Shown here piece by piece: positions 26,601 to 41,100 of a DNA stretch of 64,000 nucleotides. Position numbers and translations under genes: made by a program. The stretch's first letter is position 1, and every line of letters begins with the position of its first letter. Under the pieces are notes generated by a model that worked only from the letters and a program-made list of their open reading frames with translations, was not told the origin of the DNA and searched no databases. Origin of the DNA: Rhea pennata (taxonomy: Eukaryota > Chordata > Aves > Rheiformes > Rheidae); assembly GCF_028389875.1 (NCBI RefSeq), contig NC_084675.1, positions 21,786,412 through 21,850,411 on the forward strand. The letters are read 5' to 3'.

Positions 26601-29600
26601 TATTATGATATTTGGTTGTTATTAAATGCATTTTATTTGGTTTTGGACAGGCAATTTCACACATGTAAAATCCAAAAGCCCCAGCAGGCTGAACTCTATT
26701 CTTGAATCTGTAATTGCCAAAACATTTCTGGGCAGAATGGGCAAGAAAAACATTGGCTGAGCAAAAATGAACCCCTGTTCACTTCCAATCAGAACATGCA
26801 ACCCACATAGCACACTAACCTGCCATGCCCACCTACCCTCAGCAATTGCGTTCATCTTTGGCCGGAGATGAAATCAATGGTTAGAGAGCAACAAGCCCAT
26901 AAAACATAATTGCTTTGCATCAACCCTCCAGCATAAGATGCCTGATTAATCTACAGCATGCTTGATGTGATTTAGAGGTGCAGAATGCTGGCCACTTTCC
27001 CAGCTTCCTTGTTCTCTCTCTCCTTCAGCACAGCCCTCCACTTTTCATCTGCACCGTTAACCAGAGGGTGAGTAGGGTAAATGCAGCAGCTTTCCTTCAA
27101 AGCTTAGTGCTGGTAAAAGACTTTATAGAGGAATTTCTGGATGCCAATGTAACAAGGAACAGTATGGGCAGCTGCAGGGTACACATTTCCTACAATCTTT
27201 TTTTGCATGAGCCTTGGCCCCAACTTGCAGGGACACACTGAAAAGCTTGAGGGCTGTTTACTATTCATAGGCCTTGCCTCATCTCTGCCAAAGAGGATCT
27301 ACAGCGAGAGTTAGTCATGAGTTAGCTGGTGAAGGGTAGTTTGGTCTCCGAACTCATTCCAGATGTCTCCAGCTGTGCCATTAGCAGACTCCCACATCCC
27401 AGGTTGTGTCCTAGAACCAGTCCCCAAAGGGACATGGTCCTTCCTGGCACAGCCACGGGTACAGCAGCTTCCCCATTGCATGTGACATGCACAAAGGCAT
27501 CACTGACTGCTCCATCTCTCCTTATTTTTACAGAGCAGGTCATACCTGACGTGTCACGAAATGGCAAAAACCACTTTAAATCCCCCTAAACATTGAGCTG
27601 ATGAGCACGTTTGTTCTCCGGTTTACCCTACGGACACAGGAGATTATGAGAGCAGGTCAAAGGGAAGCCTGCAGCAGGTTCCTGCAGCTGCGCTAGCTGC
27701 TTATTCCCCTCCGAATGCTGGGCACGATTAAGCGCAGGTTCAAACACAAGTGAAGGCAGACAGTGACAACACTTGCTCTCTGCTGGCATCTGTGTGCAGT
27801 TGTGCTTTGAAACCAAGAGCCTGATTTTAAATACCAGCCATGAATTTCAATGAATTTAACATTTTCCTGTCATTTCAGCAGGGCCCCTCCAGAGCAAACC
27901 TGCCCACTACACTCTTAGGACTATATTCACTCCTTTGCTCTTTGCAGAGTTTTCCACTCAGCCGCTAGGTCTCATCGCAGATTTGGCTCTAGGGGTTTTT
28001 CTAGTCCATTCGACTGATGCTGCTAGTAGCAGCAGAGAGGAGAATCTGGGAGGAAAGGAAGAACAAATAAACTTTTCCTTCCTCAAATGTTCTTAATGGC
28101 AGGATTTGTCATAAAAAAAAAGTGGGAAAATAAGTTTGGCTAGAGAATTACCAAAATAACCCTCGCTCAGAGAAACAGATCAAAAGGCTATTTGCTAGCA
28201 AAAGGCAAAAATATTCAATAAATGAAGGTTATACACATATGCGCAGGCACATACACATAGCCAAGGTGTTGCCTCATACCCGGAATACTTGGACGGTGTT
28301 TTTATTAGGCTTCATAGACATGCTATGCGCACCTTAATATCTGAAGGTTTAGATCTTAAAATTCTGCATTTTTAGACAACACCCCACATTAAATTTAGAA
28401 TTTGCCAGCCACGAGTACACTTCTAAATACCCTTTTACAAAGGGGAAACAATATGGGGGAGAGGGGGGGGAAGGAGGGAGGATGAGAGAAATGTGCCACT
28501 GCTGCATTATGTAGTACACATCTATTTAAAGGAAAAACTTTCACGAAAAACAAGATTCCCTGCCTAGACTAAACTCTCCACGGCACACGTCTGGAGTTAA
28601 AGCTTCCTCCTCCTTTGTCCTCAGTTCACCTCGCACTCGTTCAGCAGATGCAGCTCTCTGCTGGTTGCTGATAAGCACAATGAAGGGAGCTAAAGAGAGA
28701 GCAACGCTGACTGTTACCATCCTAGCAGGCGCTTGAGGCACCACAGACGAGAGATTTAAGATCAGAAATCAGGCATTAAGGGAGAGAAGGGAAGATAACT
28801 TCAATAAAAATAATTCAATAAAATGAGTGTTAAATTCTATTTCCCTAAGTCCCTGCCGCGCAAATGTTTTACAAAGAACTTGGCTGAGGAATCACAGCGA
28901 GGTCTGTAGTGCACCTCTGCAGCCCTCCACTGACCGACAGCAGCCAGAACTGGCACCTCACTGTTTGTATCGCCAAGGTTAGATAAATGTTGAAGAAACC
29001 ATACAGCATCAACAACAAAAAAGCTGGAATGCTGGAATATTCTTTTGATTAAAAGATGTTTTTAAAACAGTTGTTGACCTCAAAACTTTCACCGAATTTC
29101 CCCCCATGTAAAAAGTATCACCATGTTCTTAAAGACCAGCATTTTTTTTAAATCATTTCATTCCTAGCTTACTTTTTAAGGCATTGTGCCAGTGATTTGG
29201 GTATGAACACAATAGCCATGGAGCTAACCACAGACCTCTCAGCTCAGGTCCTCTGAAAAGCTGGAGTTGGTGGAGAACCGCCCTTAGATCTGCATGATGC
29301 TCAGTCCAAGCTGGCTGCATGACCTGTCCCAGACATGCTGACTTCCAGCCAGCTGCGTTAATCACTGTGTGTTACTGTTGGCCAGTCCACTAGGTAATAA
29401 CATGGCCAAAAAATACCTAGAGATGGCTGGAAAAGAAGGCAGTTTCTAAGAGCTGATAGAGCAGTAGAACCAAAGAGCAGTCTAGTTTTCAGTAAGTGGA
29501 GCGAAAACATGCTGATCCCATCTATGCTAGAAGTTACCTGCAGAATTTCAGTATTACGGACTTGTCCGTCATACAGTGGGGGGTAAAACTGTATGGATTT

Positions 29601-32095
29601 ACGCATTAATATACTAAGTCCAGGACACTGAACTTTTACAGCATCTCTTACAACAGCACAACTCTAGCCACATGAAGGTTTTTAAACTGTAACTTTTCTA
29701 TTAGTGAAACAATTGTACCCAAGTGGAACAGATAAACTGGGTCAATTTTCAAGTAGCTGAAAGGCTGTCTAAGTAGAAAAGCAAATTCTACCCTCCTTCT
29801 GAAGCTGCATGAGAAAAGTGATGTGAAACAGCTGTCCACAGAAAGATCACAAGGAAATGCTGTTTGCTGTGTGGTAGTATTGCCACATATTTCTCTGTCT
29901 TAAGATGTTACTGTTTTTCTGAAAAATAATAAAAATGCTCAGTATGCAGAATAAAAAGAAGAAAAGCTGAAGGGGTGGAGGTCAACACAGAGAAAGGACA
30001 TAATTCTGCAAAGTCTCAGAAGTTTCCTCATTTGAGCAAGAAACTGTGGTATTGCTCCTCTACTCTGTTTATGGATACTGTAAATATAAACCAGCAATGG
30101 GGAGTAACCACTAAAGTTAACCAGCACTGTTCAGACACTGTCCAGAGCGTCATGGGAACACACAACCCCTTCGCCTCCGAAATTTCAGTATCAGCCAAAT
30201 CGCCACAGAAGCGTTATCAGCCTGGTGTGTATTTTCCTCCAGCAATAGTTGCCAGCTAAGGACCGAACTTACTGAGCTGGTAGCGCTTGGCGTTCTCTTG
30301 GTCCGAAGAGCTCTATGACTGGTGTAAAAGAAAACAAGGACGCACAGAAGAGCACGACACGCTGTGGCTGCGGGACTCAGGATCATCCACGTACTCTGAG
30401 GTTAAACAGGCTTTTGGAAAAGTTACCCACTTTAAAAGACTAGGCCTATAGTATTTTGCCTGGCAGATGTCCAACAACCGTGTACTGCACTAACACCGCC
30501 GTGCAACCTGAGAGAGTCACAGGAACGAAGGCTTCCAAGCGCACCTCGTCTGCCACCCCGCTCCAAGGCGGGTTCGACTGTACTTAAATCATTCCTAAGA
30601 GACGTTGATCTAATCTGTTCTCAGAAACCTCCAACGAGAGTTTCACAACTTCCCTGGACAATTTATTCAAGCCCTGTTTTACAGTTAAAAGCGTTTTTTT
30701 AATGGCTACTGTGAATCTCCTGTGCCTCTGAACTAGCACCCATTACTTCTTGTGCCATGAGCATGGAGAACAGGACAGTTCTTTCCTCTTTGCAGTATGC
30801 TTTAAGTGATGTTGGTTTGCTTCCCCAGAAGAAAAAAAAAAAAAAAAAGGTATGTATCCCTGCTACAGTGGGACATCGAGTTACTTGGCATGATTTAAAG
30901 AAAAGTTCACAAATTTGCAAAAGACCTGTGGAGATGTGGAAGCTAAGGAAGCGCATATGAAAGGAGCTTGCAAGTTCTTAAAGACTTACCAGAAAGCTTG
31001 CAACTTCCATAAGGCGATTAATAAAAATCTGTGTTAGAGCATGAGCAGAATTCTAGCCAGCCTGTTGTTAAATACAAACTCAGACAAGCAGTGTGCGACT
31101 TGGGACAACTTCTAAATGTGGGCTGCACGAAAGCATCCTCTGTAAATCCTTAGGCTCCCACTCTGAGCCAGCTTCCTTTATGCTGGGTGTTGCATGCACA
31201 CAGGGGAAGAGGTCTCTACCCTCAGCTGTTATGGTCTGTTGCTTTTCATCTTGTTACTTTTCACTTTGAAGCAGCCAGGTAGTTTAGCAAGATAGTGAAA
31301 AAACGAGCTATACTGTAAAATACACTGAGCTATACAGCAAGATGCATACAAGTCACTGTAGCTCATCTGTGACCTTTTGAGACCTACCAAAAACTGTAAA
31401 CTGCAGCAAGTTTCACAGTGCCTCCACCCAAAAGATGTTCACAGAGGGAAACAGCTGCAAGTACACTATGGCACTGGTAGAGACCAACTTTTCTGTCAGA
31501 GAATAAGTGGTGCAAACCATCTGCTCAGCCCTGGCCTGTCATCACGTACGGCTGTGCACTTCACAGGCAACGTTACAGGTCAGCCGAGGGCACGAGAGAG
31601 TGGCATCCAGGACATCTTTGCTAGAGGGACCTGCACAAAAGACTCCATTCATATGTTGGCAGAAATACTGCTGGCTGCCAAGAGACTACACATTGTGATA
31701 TGGGGAAGACAGAAAGGCAGAAGATGACAAGTCTCCAGGAGATAAAAGGCTGCTGAGACAAAAGAGTATAGTATTTTTTGAGAGGAGGAGACAGAGGGGT
31801 GGTTTCCACACACTGAAATCTATTGGTTACAGATAAGAGTCAATGGACTGAACCAGTGTTTCTACCTGACAGACCAGGGCAGAAAGTGATTCACCCTCAA
31901 CAAAAGAGCCAAAGAAAAGTACAGTGAGAGGAAAGGTGAATCTGAAGATGTAAACAAAAAAGGATTGTAAATAAAGATTTCATGCAGTTTAAGTTAATTA
32001 TTATATTTCAGACATTTACTACTAAAATGATAAAAATTAACAAAGATTAACAAATCAACAAAGATTAATTCTTTCCTTATCCTAGTTCTTCTAAG

Positions 32096-32131
<36 letters not shown>

Positions 32132-35100
32132 CAACTAAGCAGTCTGGGGAGGTGTATTTTATGGTAAGCCTTGAACAATGTTCCTGTATAGTGTAGGCAC
32201 TGAGCTGGAAGAAAATAAAGCCTCTGATAAAGCAAGAAATTCTGCAAAGACAGCAGTAGCTCTCAAAGCTCGGGAAGGAATTAAAAAGACCCATGAACAC
32301 ACACACACACATACTCACACATCTGCCAGTACAGAGATGGGAGGAACTATCTATAGACTTTTATCCACATTTAACAAGCAGGCCCTGTACTGTTGCCTGA
32401 GAAAAGTTTGTTTCCACAAAACTCACACAAAAAAAAGCAGACAGCAAAGCTTATCTGTGCAGATTAGTCAGTCAGCTGGGTTTGGAACAAAATTATCTCC
32501 CTAAGTATGAGAGTATTTTAAGCGAGCGTGAAGAAAACAAGCAAAACAATCCAGAAGATTTGCTTTTATCTTCCGATTTTTATCTACTCTTTTGGATTTC
32601 AGTTTGGAGATATCAGTGCCCGTTTCAGCCGTGAGTCTTAATATCATGATATCACTACTCATCTTGTGGTGAGAGCACAGGTTTCTGTAGCTTTGCCAGA
32701 CCCAGGAGTTTCAGCCTTTCCCTGGCAGGACCTTTTCTTGTGTGAGCCTATGGACTAGATGAGAATATTTCATACCTGAAGTAGGAAGGGGGAAAACGTG
32801 CAGGCATAGTCTGTGAAAGAATGAATGTTAAGGGGTGGAGGGGCAGGGGGATTTTGCTGATGCAGATAGTTCTCTGCTAGCAAATTGGCCGTGATCAGCA
32901 GCCAGATGCAGAAAGGACTTCTGAGGGCCACAGCACCAAAATTTTCAATTAGCGTTGACTCTGCAGCCTTGCAGGCTAGAAGTGAGAGACCACACAACAA
33001 CTGAATGAAACAGAAAAGAGTTTGGGTGGTACAAGCTGCATCCCAGTAGCATGAAATCCAGCATAACTTCAATGAGGTATATACAAAATGTGGTACTTCA
33101 AACAAACACATGCCCTCTCCTCTTCACAAAGTATGTGCTGAGAATATCACCCAAGCATACAACAGAACAAAAGACGCTTGGAACACGTTTTTACTAGCTT
33201 TGAAATGCTTGGGTTAGGACTTCAGGGTTTTATCCCTAATTCCCTCATCCCACTCTAACTGCATACCAGCTTCAACAGAAAAAGGAATCGTACTCACCCT
33301 TTGCAAGCTGAACGAAGCCAAGAATGATGATCAGTGCCAGCGCCAGCAGTTTTGCTGCAGCAAAGGCATCCTGAACACGAGTAGCAGCTTTCACACTGTA
33401 ACAGTTCACTGCTGTGAGTAGCACTGAAAGAAGCGGACAAGAAAAGTCACATCAGTTTTCAATGAAATCTTTAAAATGCAAAACAAATTGTGACAACTGT
33501 CATTTGCTTTTTGCTAAAATTTAAACAAAGCATCTCTTTAAAAAATGTCACGAAGTTAACAGTTGCAACCTTATGCAGCAGTTTTAGGAGCTCCCTTCTA
33601 ATGATTTGGCAGATAAGTCTGAGACCATTCAATACTGCATTAGCCATAACTGGCCTCCAACCATGGAGAAATGCATACCGACTGTTTTCACCTTGTAGAT
33701 CAGAACCCTCTGTTTCTGTTCAAAGATTTGTTGTATTTGGGGTAACAAATTAAGTTTTGAGCTGTGCTGTCCAGGAATTAAAACATACACATTTCAAAAG
33801 CAATGCTCTGCAGCTAGACAGTATGCTATTCTGTCTTCTGTTTTTACAGCAGGTGGTTCGAATGGTGCATACACGCTTTGGGACAAGGAATTGCCCCTTT
33901 GCATGGAGAAAGTTTCTGAGGGCATAAAAATAAAAGCAATTACTGCAACTATTGGCATAGAAGTACTCAGCTGCATCCCCTGCTAAGTCAGTGCAATTAA
34001 GGCTGCTGTCAGGGCAGATTAAGTGAAAACACCATAGAAATGTCAGGACAACTTCCAGAACTAATATATTGCTATTTGTATAACAATAGCACCTGAGAGG
34101 CTATCAAGGCCACATTGTGCTGCTTGCTGCATAAACAAAGGAAAAGATAGCCTTGTCCTGACTTACCAGTACGCTACGAGACAAATAAAGCCCGCAGGTC
34201 ACAGCAGAGACGGGAAGAGAACCCGGATCTAATGAAATTCTCATCCTGTGCTTGACCCCCTTGATCAGTGGTGCCAGGAGAAGTCATGCAGACTTCCACA
34301 GATGAACACGGGCCACACTGCAGCCTTCCCGTGGCCAGGGGACGGGACAGCCGCACAGAGCGGGCCGGCCGAATGGCTCAGCTCTGCTGCGGCTGGCCCG
34401 CAGCCCGCACGTTGATTTGCGCTTCAGCTTGTGCTTGACCACACTGCCTCCACGCGCAGGTACGCAGCATTTTGCCTCCATGAAATCTCCCATTACCAGG
34501 TTGCTCTGCGATTAATGCAATTAATGAAACCTCATTTCCTACCGCTTTTTGCCCTACGTCCCCACAACCCTCCTCCGCAGCAGCAGCTCCCCACACTATT
34601 TGGCATGGTGCTCCCACCAGGCAACAAACAGCATTAACAAGGGCTTGTCTAAACCCACAAAGCTGCTGACCGTGTGGTGAGCTGTCCTCAAACGCAGATC
34701 TTCACCTGCAATAATGTAGGTTTCCCTTACACCCAGTGCTACTCACAAAACTCTTAAAAAAGTAATCCCTTTGGGGACTTGTGCTCTTCTTTCAAATCTG
34801 GTTCAAAACCAAGTCCAAAAGCCGAGTAAGGAGAGCGCATGTCAGAGAGATGGCCGAATGTCACACACCGAGCGAAGGTGCCCCACGGCTGCACTCGTTG
34901 CCTTCTTCCTCCTCTCCCCCAGGCTAAGCCACCCTTCGTTCTTGCGCTTTGCCAGCGCAGCAGCTGGCAACGCTGGCTGCCCATCACCGGCCCCCGGAGC
35001 CAGCCAGTCACTGAGCAGCCCGGGGAGGAGTGGACCTCAAACTTTTTCTCTTTAGGCTTTTCCCTGTGGGCTCTGATCCTTTCTCACTCAGGTTGCAGCT

Positions 35101-38100
35101 TGTATTTTTACTCTGCAGGAGCTGGGCAAGTTTTTCTAAACCTGGCAGAGGACAGAGCTAGGCAATCAGGGCTGCTCCATGCTCTGGGATACATTAGAAC
35201 AAAATCCAGTTGCTGCATTCCTGCGTGTGCTTGTCACCTGTTTCCTTTTCACGCTGGCCTCTGTACTTGTCGCAAAGACTTACTCCCACATCCTGTTGCT
35301 CGTCTTTGCAGGACCCTGCTGATGCCATGAGAGCCAAACGCTGCTCCGCAGAACTTTGGCTTGGACCCAAATCACCCTCTGCCTTCCACCTTAGGGTTAG
35401 GGTGTGTGGGGGCCAACTGTGTCTATATTGGCCTCCCTTAGCAGCAAAGTTAGAAAGGGCCAAAGGCAGCAGGGTCCTATGAAGCAAGATTACCTCCTAA
35501 CTACAGACCCATGCCCAACTCACTGTACAGTCGATTGAAGGTACCTGTGCACGCGAAGGATATAGACAGCAGCATCATGCACTCATGAGCCCACCTCCAG
35601 TCCGAGGCGGCTGTAGGTGAGCAGGCTGCAGCGTCTGCCGCAGCTTTCTACACCTCAGCTGAGTCGAGCAGCCACACAGGTTCCGGACTGGACCTGCTCA
35701 CACCGAATTAGCTCCAAGCAAAGGTACTTTCCAGTATTCTCACACCCTGCCTAGAGCAGCAAGGACAAACGTGGAACCAGCACAATAAACTGCAAATTGA
35801 TAAATAAAACCACGGGAGAAGGAAGAATGAATATTTTGATATTTAAGGAGATCTTATGGGTTCATTCCAGCCCTGAGTCCTGTCTTGCCCTTGAGAAAGC
35901 AATTGCATTCACTAAAAACTTCAAGAAAACATAGCTTAGCCCACGCTAGAGCTGGGAATAGCTTTCCTGGAACACGCGAACATGGACATGCTCGGATGCA
36001 CTCACGGACTGACTCTCTAGGGGTGCCAGTATCTGGGTCTGACAGCAACAGTTACACTTAAAGTTACTGCTTGAGTGAGCAGCACGGAGCGACGGGACTT
36101 CCTGGTGACTCAGAGCACATGCAGGCAAGAAGGGATACGAATTGCATCATTCATTCACACGCACAGTCTGCTATAGCCACAGCACAGCAGCAATATGCAC
36201 GTGGCCGAGAAGATTAAAGTGTCTGTGTAGCGCTCCGCTAAGGGCTGCGGAGAAAGCTTGCAGGGGATCTTCGGGCAGCGAAGAGCAAAGCCAGTCCCAG
36301 TGCAGCAGACTGCCTGCCTCCAAACACGGTGCTCGTCACTGCCTGCTTTCGGGATCGTTGGCTTTTCTTTCTCTGGAAAACGTCTAGGATCTGGGGTCAT
36401 TTGAATACAAGAGAGTTTAAAGTTTGGAGAAAAGAAAGAGTTGCAAACCTTCACAAGGAAAAGTATGTGATCCAAGAGCACCTACAGAAATGAAAAATAG
36501 AAGTTTTTTTAAAAAAATCCCCAATCCACTGTTTCCAGTAACACATGCTTCAAGCCCATTTGGCACTTTTGAGAAGTCCTGAGCATTCGCAGTTGGTAAG
36601 ACTGAACTGACCCAGAGCACTCCTAACCGGGAAGGGTACGCAGCTCCGGCAGTCGCGAGCTCTCGCGCCCGGCAGAGCCTGTGCTACACTTTGGTAGACC
36701 TGCTTCAGCACGGAGGAAAGCGAACGATGAGGAGCAGCCCTCACCCTAGCGAGCTGACAAACCTGTTACGCCGCCTTCCCCAAATTTAACCCCTCCACCG
36801 AACGCTGTTCAAGGGAGATATGCCACCTTTCGCCGAAAAGATACCCCACGCCCTGACTTGGAGGCCCTTCAGGACCTCAGAGCCGATCAGCGCTATCGCC
36901 AGCTCGCAGAGTCACAGCTAGGAGAGGCGCTCTGCCGCCCTGCAGCGCGAGAGCACCAAGGATCTGCCTCCAACCAATACGCCAAGAGACGTTCCGCAGA
37001 CGCACGGGGAGGAGAAATTATTAAAATAGTTAGCAAGGTCGCCTTACAGTACGTCTACACTACCGGGGAGGAGAGGGGAAGAGAAGGAAACGTGTCTGAA
37101 CTCTCACTAAGCACGTCTTACAGCTCATCTATTAAAAACACCTCTGGTGAATACTAACAGGGAGGAGGCAGAGGGAATAGAGGATCCAGGATTCACTTCG
37201 ACCAGCAATTATGCTAAAAATAAAACTCTCCCTGTTTACAGAGGGATATTTAAAGGATGAGCTAACACATCTAAAAGCACACTTTTCCCGTTAATGAAGA
37301 CGGGCCTTAGAGGTGTACCATTTGCATTCTCTTCCCCATTTAGGCAGTCTGTTTCTGTGACAATAGCTTGTTCTGCCTCCACATTAAATACTGAGTTATT
37401 TAGGGTCATTTTTCATGTTCCGGTTCTGGTAAGAAGTCTGCTGGTTGGACTGCAGAGACAGCAACGGTGTACATAAAAGGCAAAAGCTTCTACACAGCCT
37501 AAAACTGAAGAGCAATAGAAGCTCCTGTACTCAACGCTTTAAAAATATAGCAGTGCCAGATAAACAAGCTTTGTCAAAATAACAAAACCCTTAGGGTCAA
37601 AGCCTCTGAATAGGGCTGAGCTCTTCTTCCATGCCACTTGTGATTCGAGTCCTTCAAGTCACCACTTCTGTGCTTTGCCCTCCCCACCATGTAATAATAT
37701 TTGTCCTTCCTAAAGGACGGTGAAGTTACTACATTTAAATCCTTTGAACATAGGAAGGGCTAAGGAAAACAGTCTTGCCAAACAGAAAGAATCCTACAGA
37801 CACTGAGATAAAAAGACAGACCAACTACTATTTTTTCAAGTAAAACTCCAAGACAAATTCCAGCAGTTGTTCAACTTCTCAGGAGACCACAGAAATAGGG
37901 TTTCTTAAAGTATGAAGTTTTATTCCTTTGATCTGAGATGCAATCCATGTGAAGCAGAGCCGAGAGACTCCTGGCATCATCGCATTCACCTCAAACGAAC
38001 CGCTTCACATAAGCAAAGGGGGAAAGCTTCACAGTCTCAGCTCTAATATAAATCAGGGATGACTCAGTGCACGGGAAGATCAGACTGTGCCGCCCCGCTT

Positions 38101-41100
38101 TCTATACCACCTTTCCTAAAGCTGCGGCTGCTGGCCATCGTCAGAAACCAGATACGCAGTGAGGCAGACCTCTAACGTGACCCATCGCGGCTGTTCTGCC
38201 TCAGGAGTGATTCTAGGAAAAGGAATTCTAGCACAACCGGAGCAACGCCGTCTGACCCGTCAGCTCCTCTCCACAGGCTTTAGATAACTGGGGTAACAGG
38301 AGCCACAAAGTTGTAGAGATCTCAAATGCAAAAGACATTGCTTAATGCTAATTCTCCCCACCATTTCTGGCAGAAGCAGGAAAGATGCTCACTGGTATTA
38401 CACTGCCGTCAAGAGAGCAGGCTCACAAGGCACCAGGCACTCCTCCATCTCTTCTGGAGACTGCTTGTGTGAAATAGCCTGCCTGAACATGAGCTTCGGC
38501 CCAAGGCACTCAAGCCACCCCTAAGAGCAGAAGGTAACCTCACCTGATAGCCAGAGGCTTTCAAAGAGAAGTTTGTCCTTGTGAAGCCAGCAGCAGGTCT
38601 CGCTTCAACTATTCACTCTGTCCCAGAGGTTCCAGCTGGCTTCAGGCAAGTCACTTAATCTGCTCTGTCGGCACTCACCTGTACAGTAGGGCAATTTCCC
38701 CATTACATAGGTATGAACAAAGGATAAATTGACTAATAAAATATAGGACTCTGAACCTTTCCCCCTCAAAGCTCCCAAATTATGTGCATATTCCTTCGAG
38801 CTGCCTGATCTCAAGTTCCAAGATCCCAAACGTGACTGCTAGATAACAGTCAGAATAATCCCTTCAAAGCAGGCATAGAACTAGACCCTGACAATCTCCA
38901 CAAAAAATAAGCCCAGGACGAACAAACCGTGCGTAATAACAGTTCCTGCGTCTGCAATGCAAAGGATGCAGTAAAGCTGCCCTGTGGGCATGTGGTTCTG
39001 CCCAAAGCAAACAGTATATGAAAGGAGCCCTAATACAGGTAAACCAGGGCTTGGCATTTATGATGCAACGGTCTTGGCAATCACCCTTTAAAAAAGGCAG
39101 GGCTGTAGCTTGCTGGAGGTAATGGAAGGTGGCCAGGGATCAGAGATGGAGTAAAGGCAGTGCTCAGAGAGGTTCTTTATAAAATAAAATAAAATAAAAT
39201 AAAAGCAAACAAGTAGCCAGTCCACAGCTGTGTTCAGTCAGCCCCATTCACAGGGAAAAAAGGAACAGATTCAATTCCAGCAGCACGCATAACCTGCTGA
39301 TGGGGAGATGGGAGTTTGCTCAATACCTGCCCAAGATCTTCAGCAGCCTCCCATGCAAAATGTTTCTGAAACGGGTGCAGTAATTCTCAAGGTATGGCCA
39401 CTGCTGCCTTCATGCTGTGCATGAAGTTACACACTTCCCTGGGGAGCCTTGTACAATTTCTCTTTTGTCCTCTGCATCACCTCCTGCAGTGCTTCCTATA
39501 TAATCCTATATCCACCTATATAATGAGGATAAATGTGTGTATGTAGCTTGCTTTGAATAAGTAAACTCAATTAACTTATTGCAGGTTACTCAAGGATTTC
39601 TACTCCTGACGTTACAAGACCAGAATGAAAATGCCTATAGGGCAGGGAACTCGTGGAATACGTCGTCCTGGGAAAGGAAGGAGGAGAATAATGGGAAACT
39701 TTCTACTCCCACTTCTGCACAAGGAAAATGGAGATTGTAACACTGTCTGCACACAGGGGATGAATCCAGCAATGATTCTGGTTTGTAACTTGCACACTTG
39801 CAAAGCAGTTAGTCCTTACTACCATAACCTGATACCTCCATTTACCACTGTCACAGGATGATGTTGCTTTTCTCCTCACAGCTAATCACATAATAGTTCC
39901 CAGCTCCTTTCTATTGTTGCACTCTATAGCAAAGGCTGCTCCTGCCACTCTCCATGAAGTGCTGGTGGTGGCCAAGGACAGGTTTCTCTACTAGTAAAAA
40001 TGGTGCAACCAGGTTTCTAACAGAGGTAAGATGAGCTGAGCCCATGGCAGCAAGAAACAAACCACGGGCATGACAGCAGCACATAGCACAGAGACAAAAC
40101 GGTCTGTATGCTCTAAAGAGAACACACTGCCTGGAGAAAACTGCTGTCTAAGCCAGGAAGAGGTATGTTGAAAGTAAGAGTTATTCCACGTGGCACTAAC
40201 GAGGAAGTATACTATGTACTATACTACGTACAGCAGTTTAAACCACAGGGGAATCAAAGCCTTAACTATTTACAAAGGCAAAAAAATACATATTCAAGTT
40301 GCTGGGGTGTCACACTGCCTCCCAGTGTCACACTGCCTCAGGTGTCTATTTTTAGTAGTACTATCTGAAATGAGACATATATACAGGGACATACATACAG
40401 GGACGTGCACAGAAAATCATCAGGGTAGCTCCAACATGACAAGTACTATCTGACTGAGAAGCTGTGCACTGCAATGTAGTAAAGAGGAAGCCAGAAAGTG
40501 AAACCTCTGCAGTTATTTCTTCAAAGGGCAAGTCTCCGGAGAATCCTAACGTGGAAACCAGAATAGCTTCTGCAGCCAGCCAGTAGGAAGGAAGCACCTT
40601 GTGGCAGATGAGACCACTGGAAAGGAGTAATGTGTCTGTCACCATTAAAAATTACAATAATGCCAGCAAAAATACCTGGCAGCAGTTTACACCTTCCTTC
40701 TTATTTTTCTTCCCAAAACAGCAGTGCTGAGATACTAGGGGACAGATCCATCAACAGCAGGCAGGTGGAAGGAGAAGGCAAAGGCTGTTCTGCAGCTGCA
40801 GTTTGAGTGGATGGATCCTTTCCAGAACGATTCTCTAACCCCTGACAGAGACCACAAACTCTGGGTGTCTCTAGTTAAGGGGTAGCTTCGGCCAAAAAAG
40901 GAAATACCGGGGAGAATGGGGGGGGATCAAAGGGGGGTTATACTGGGCTGTACTCGACCGCTTTTAAGTATTAAAGTAATGAAAAATAAGGAAAAGTGGT
41001 ACCTATATACCGGAGAGAGAAAGAAGAGGGTTAACAGCGGGAAATGGGTGACAACGACCGTCTCCAAACCAGATGGGAAGGAATGGGAGAACAACCACCA

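Larger units (their letters stand above)
20260..33297 (-). other. SLC7A5 intron 2 (13.0 kb)
   Basis: No exon-like protein match on either strand. It contains a CR1-like LINE tail at 23.46-23.64 kb, a MIR-like stretch near 24.8 kb, a purine-rich GGGGGAGAGG patch near 28.45 kb, a 30-base A tract at 32.1 kb and a short CA repeat at 32297-32310. Confidence 0.85.
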
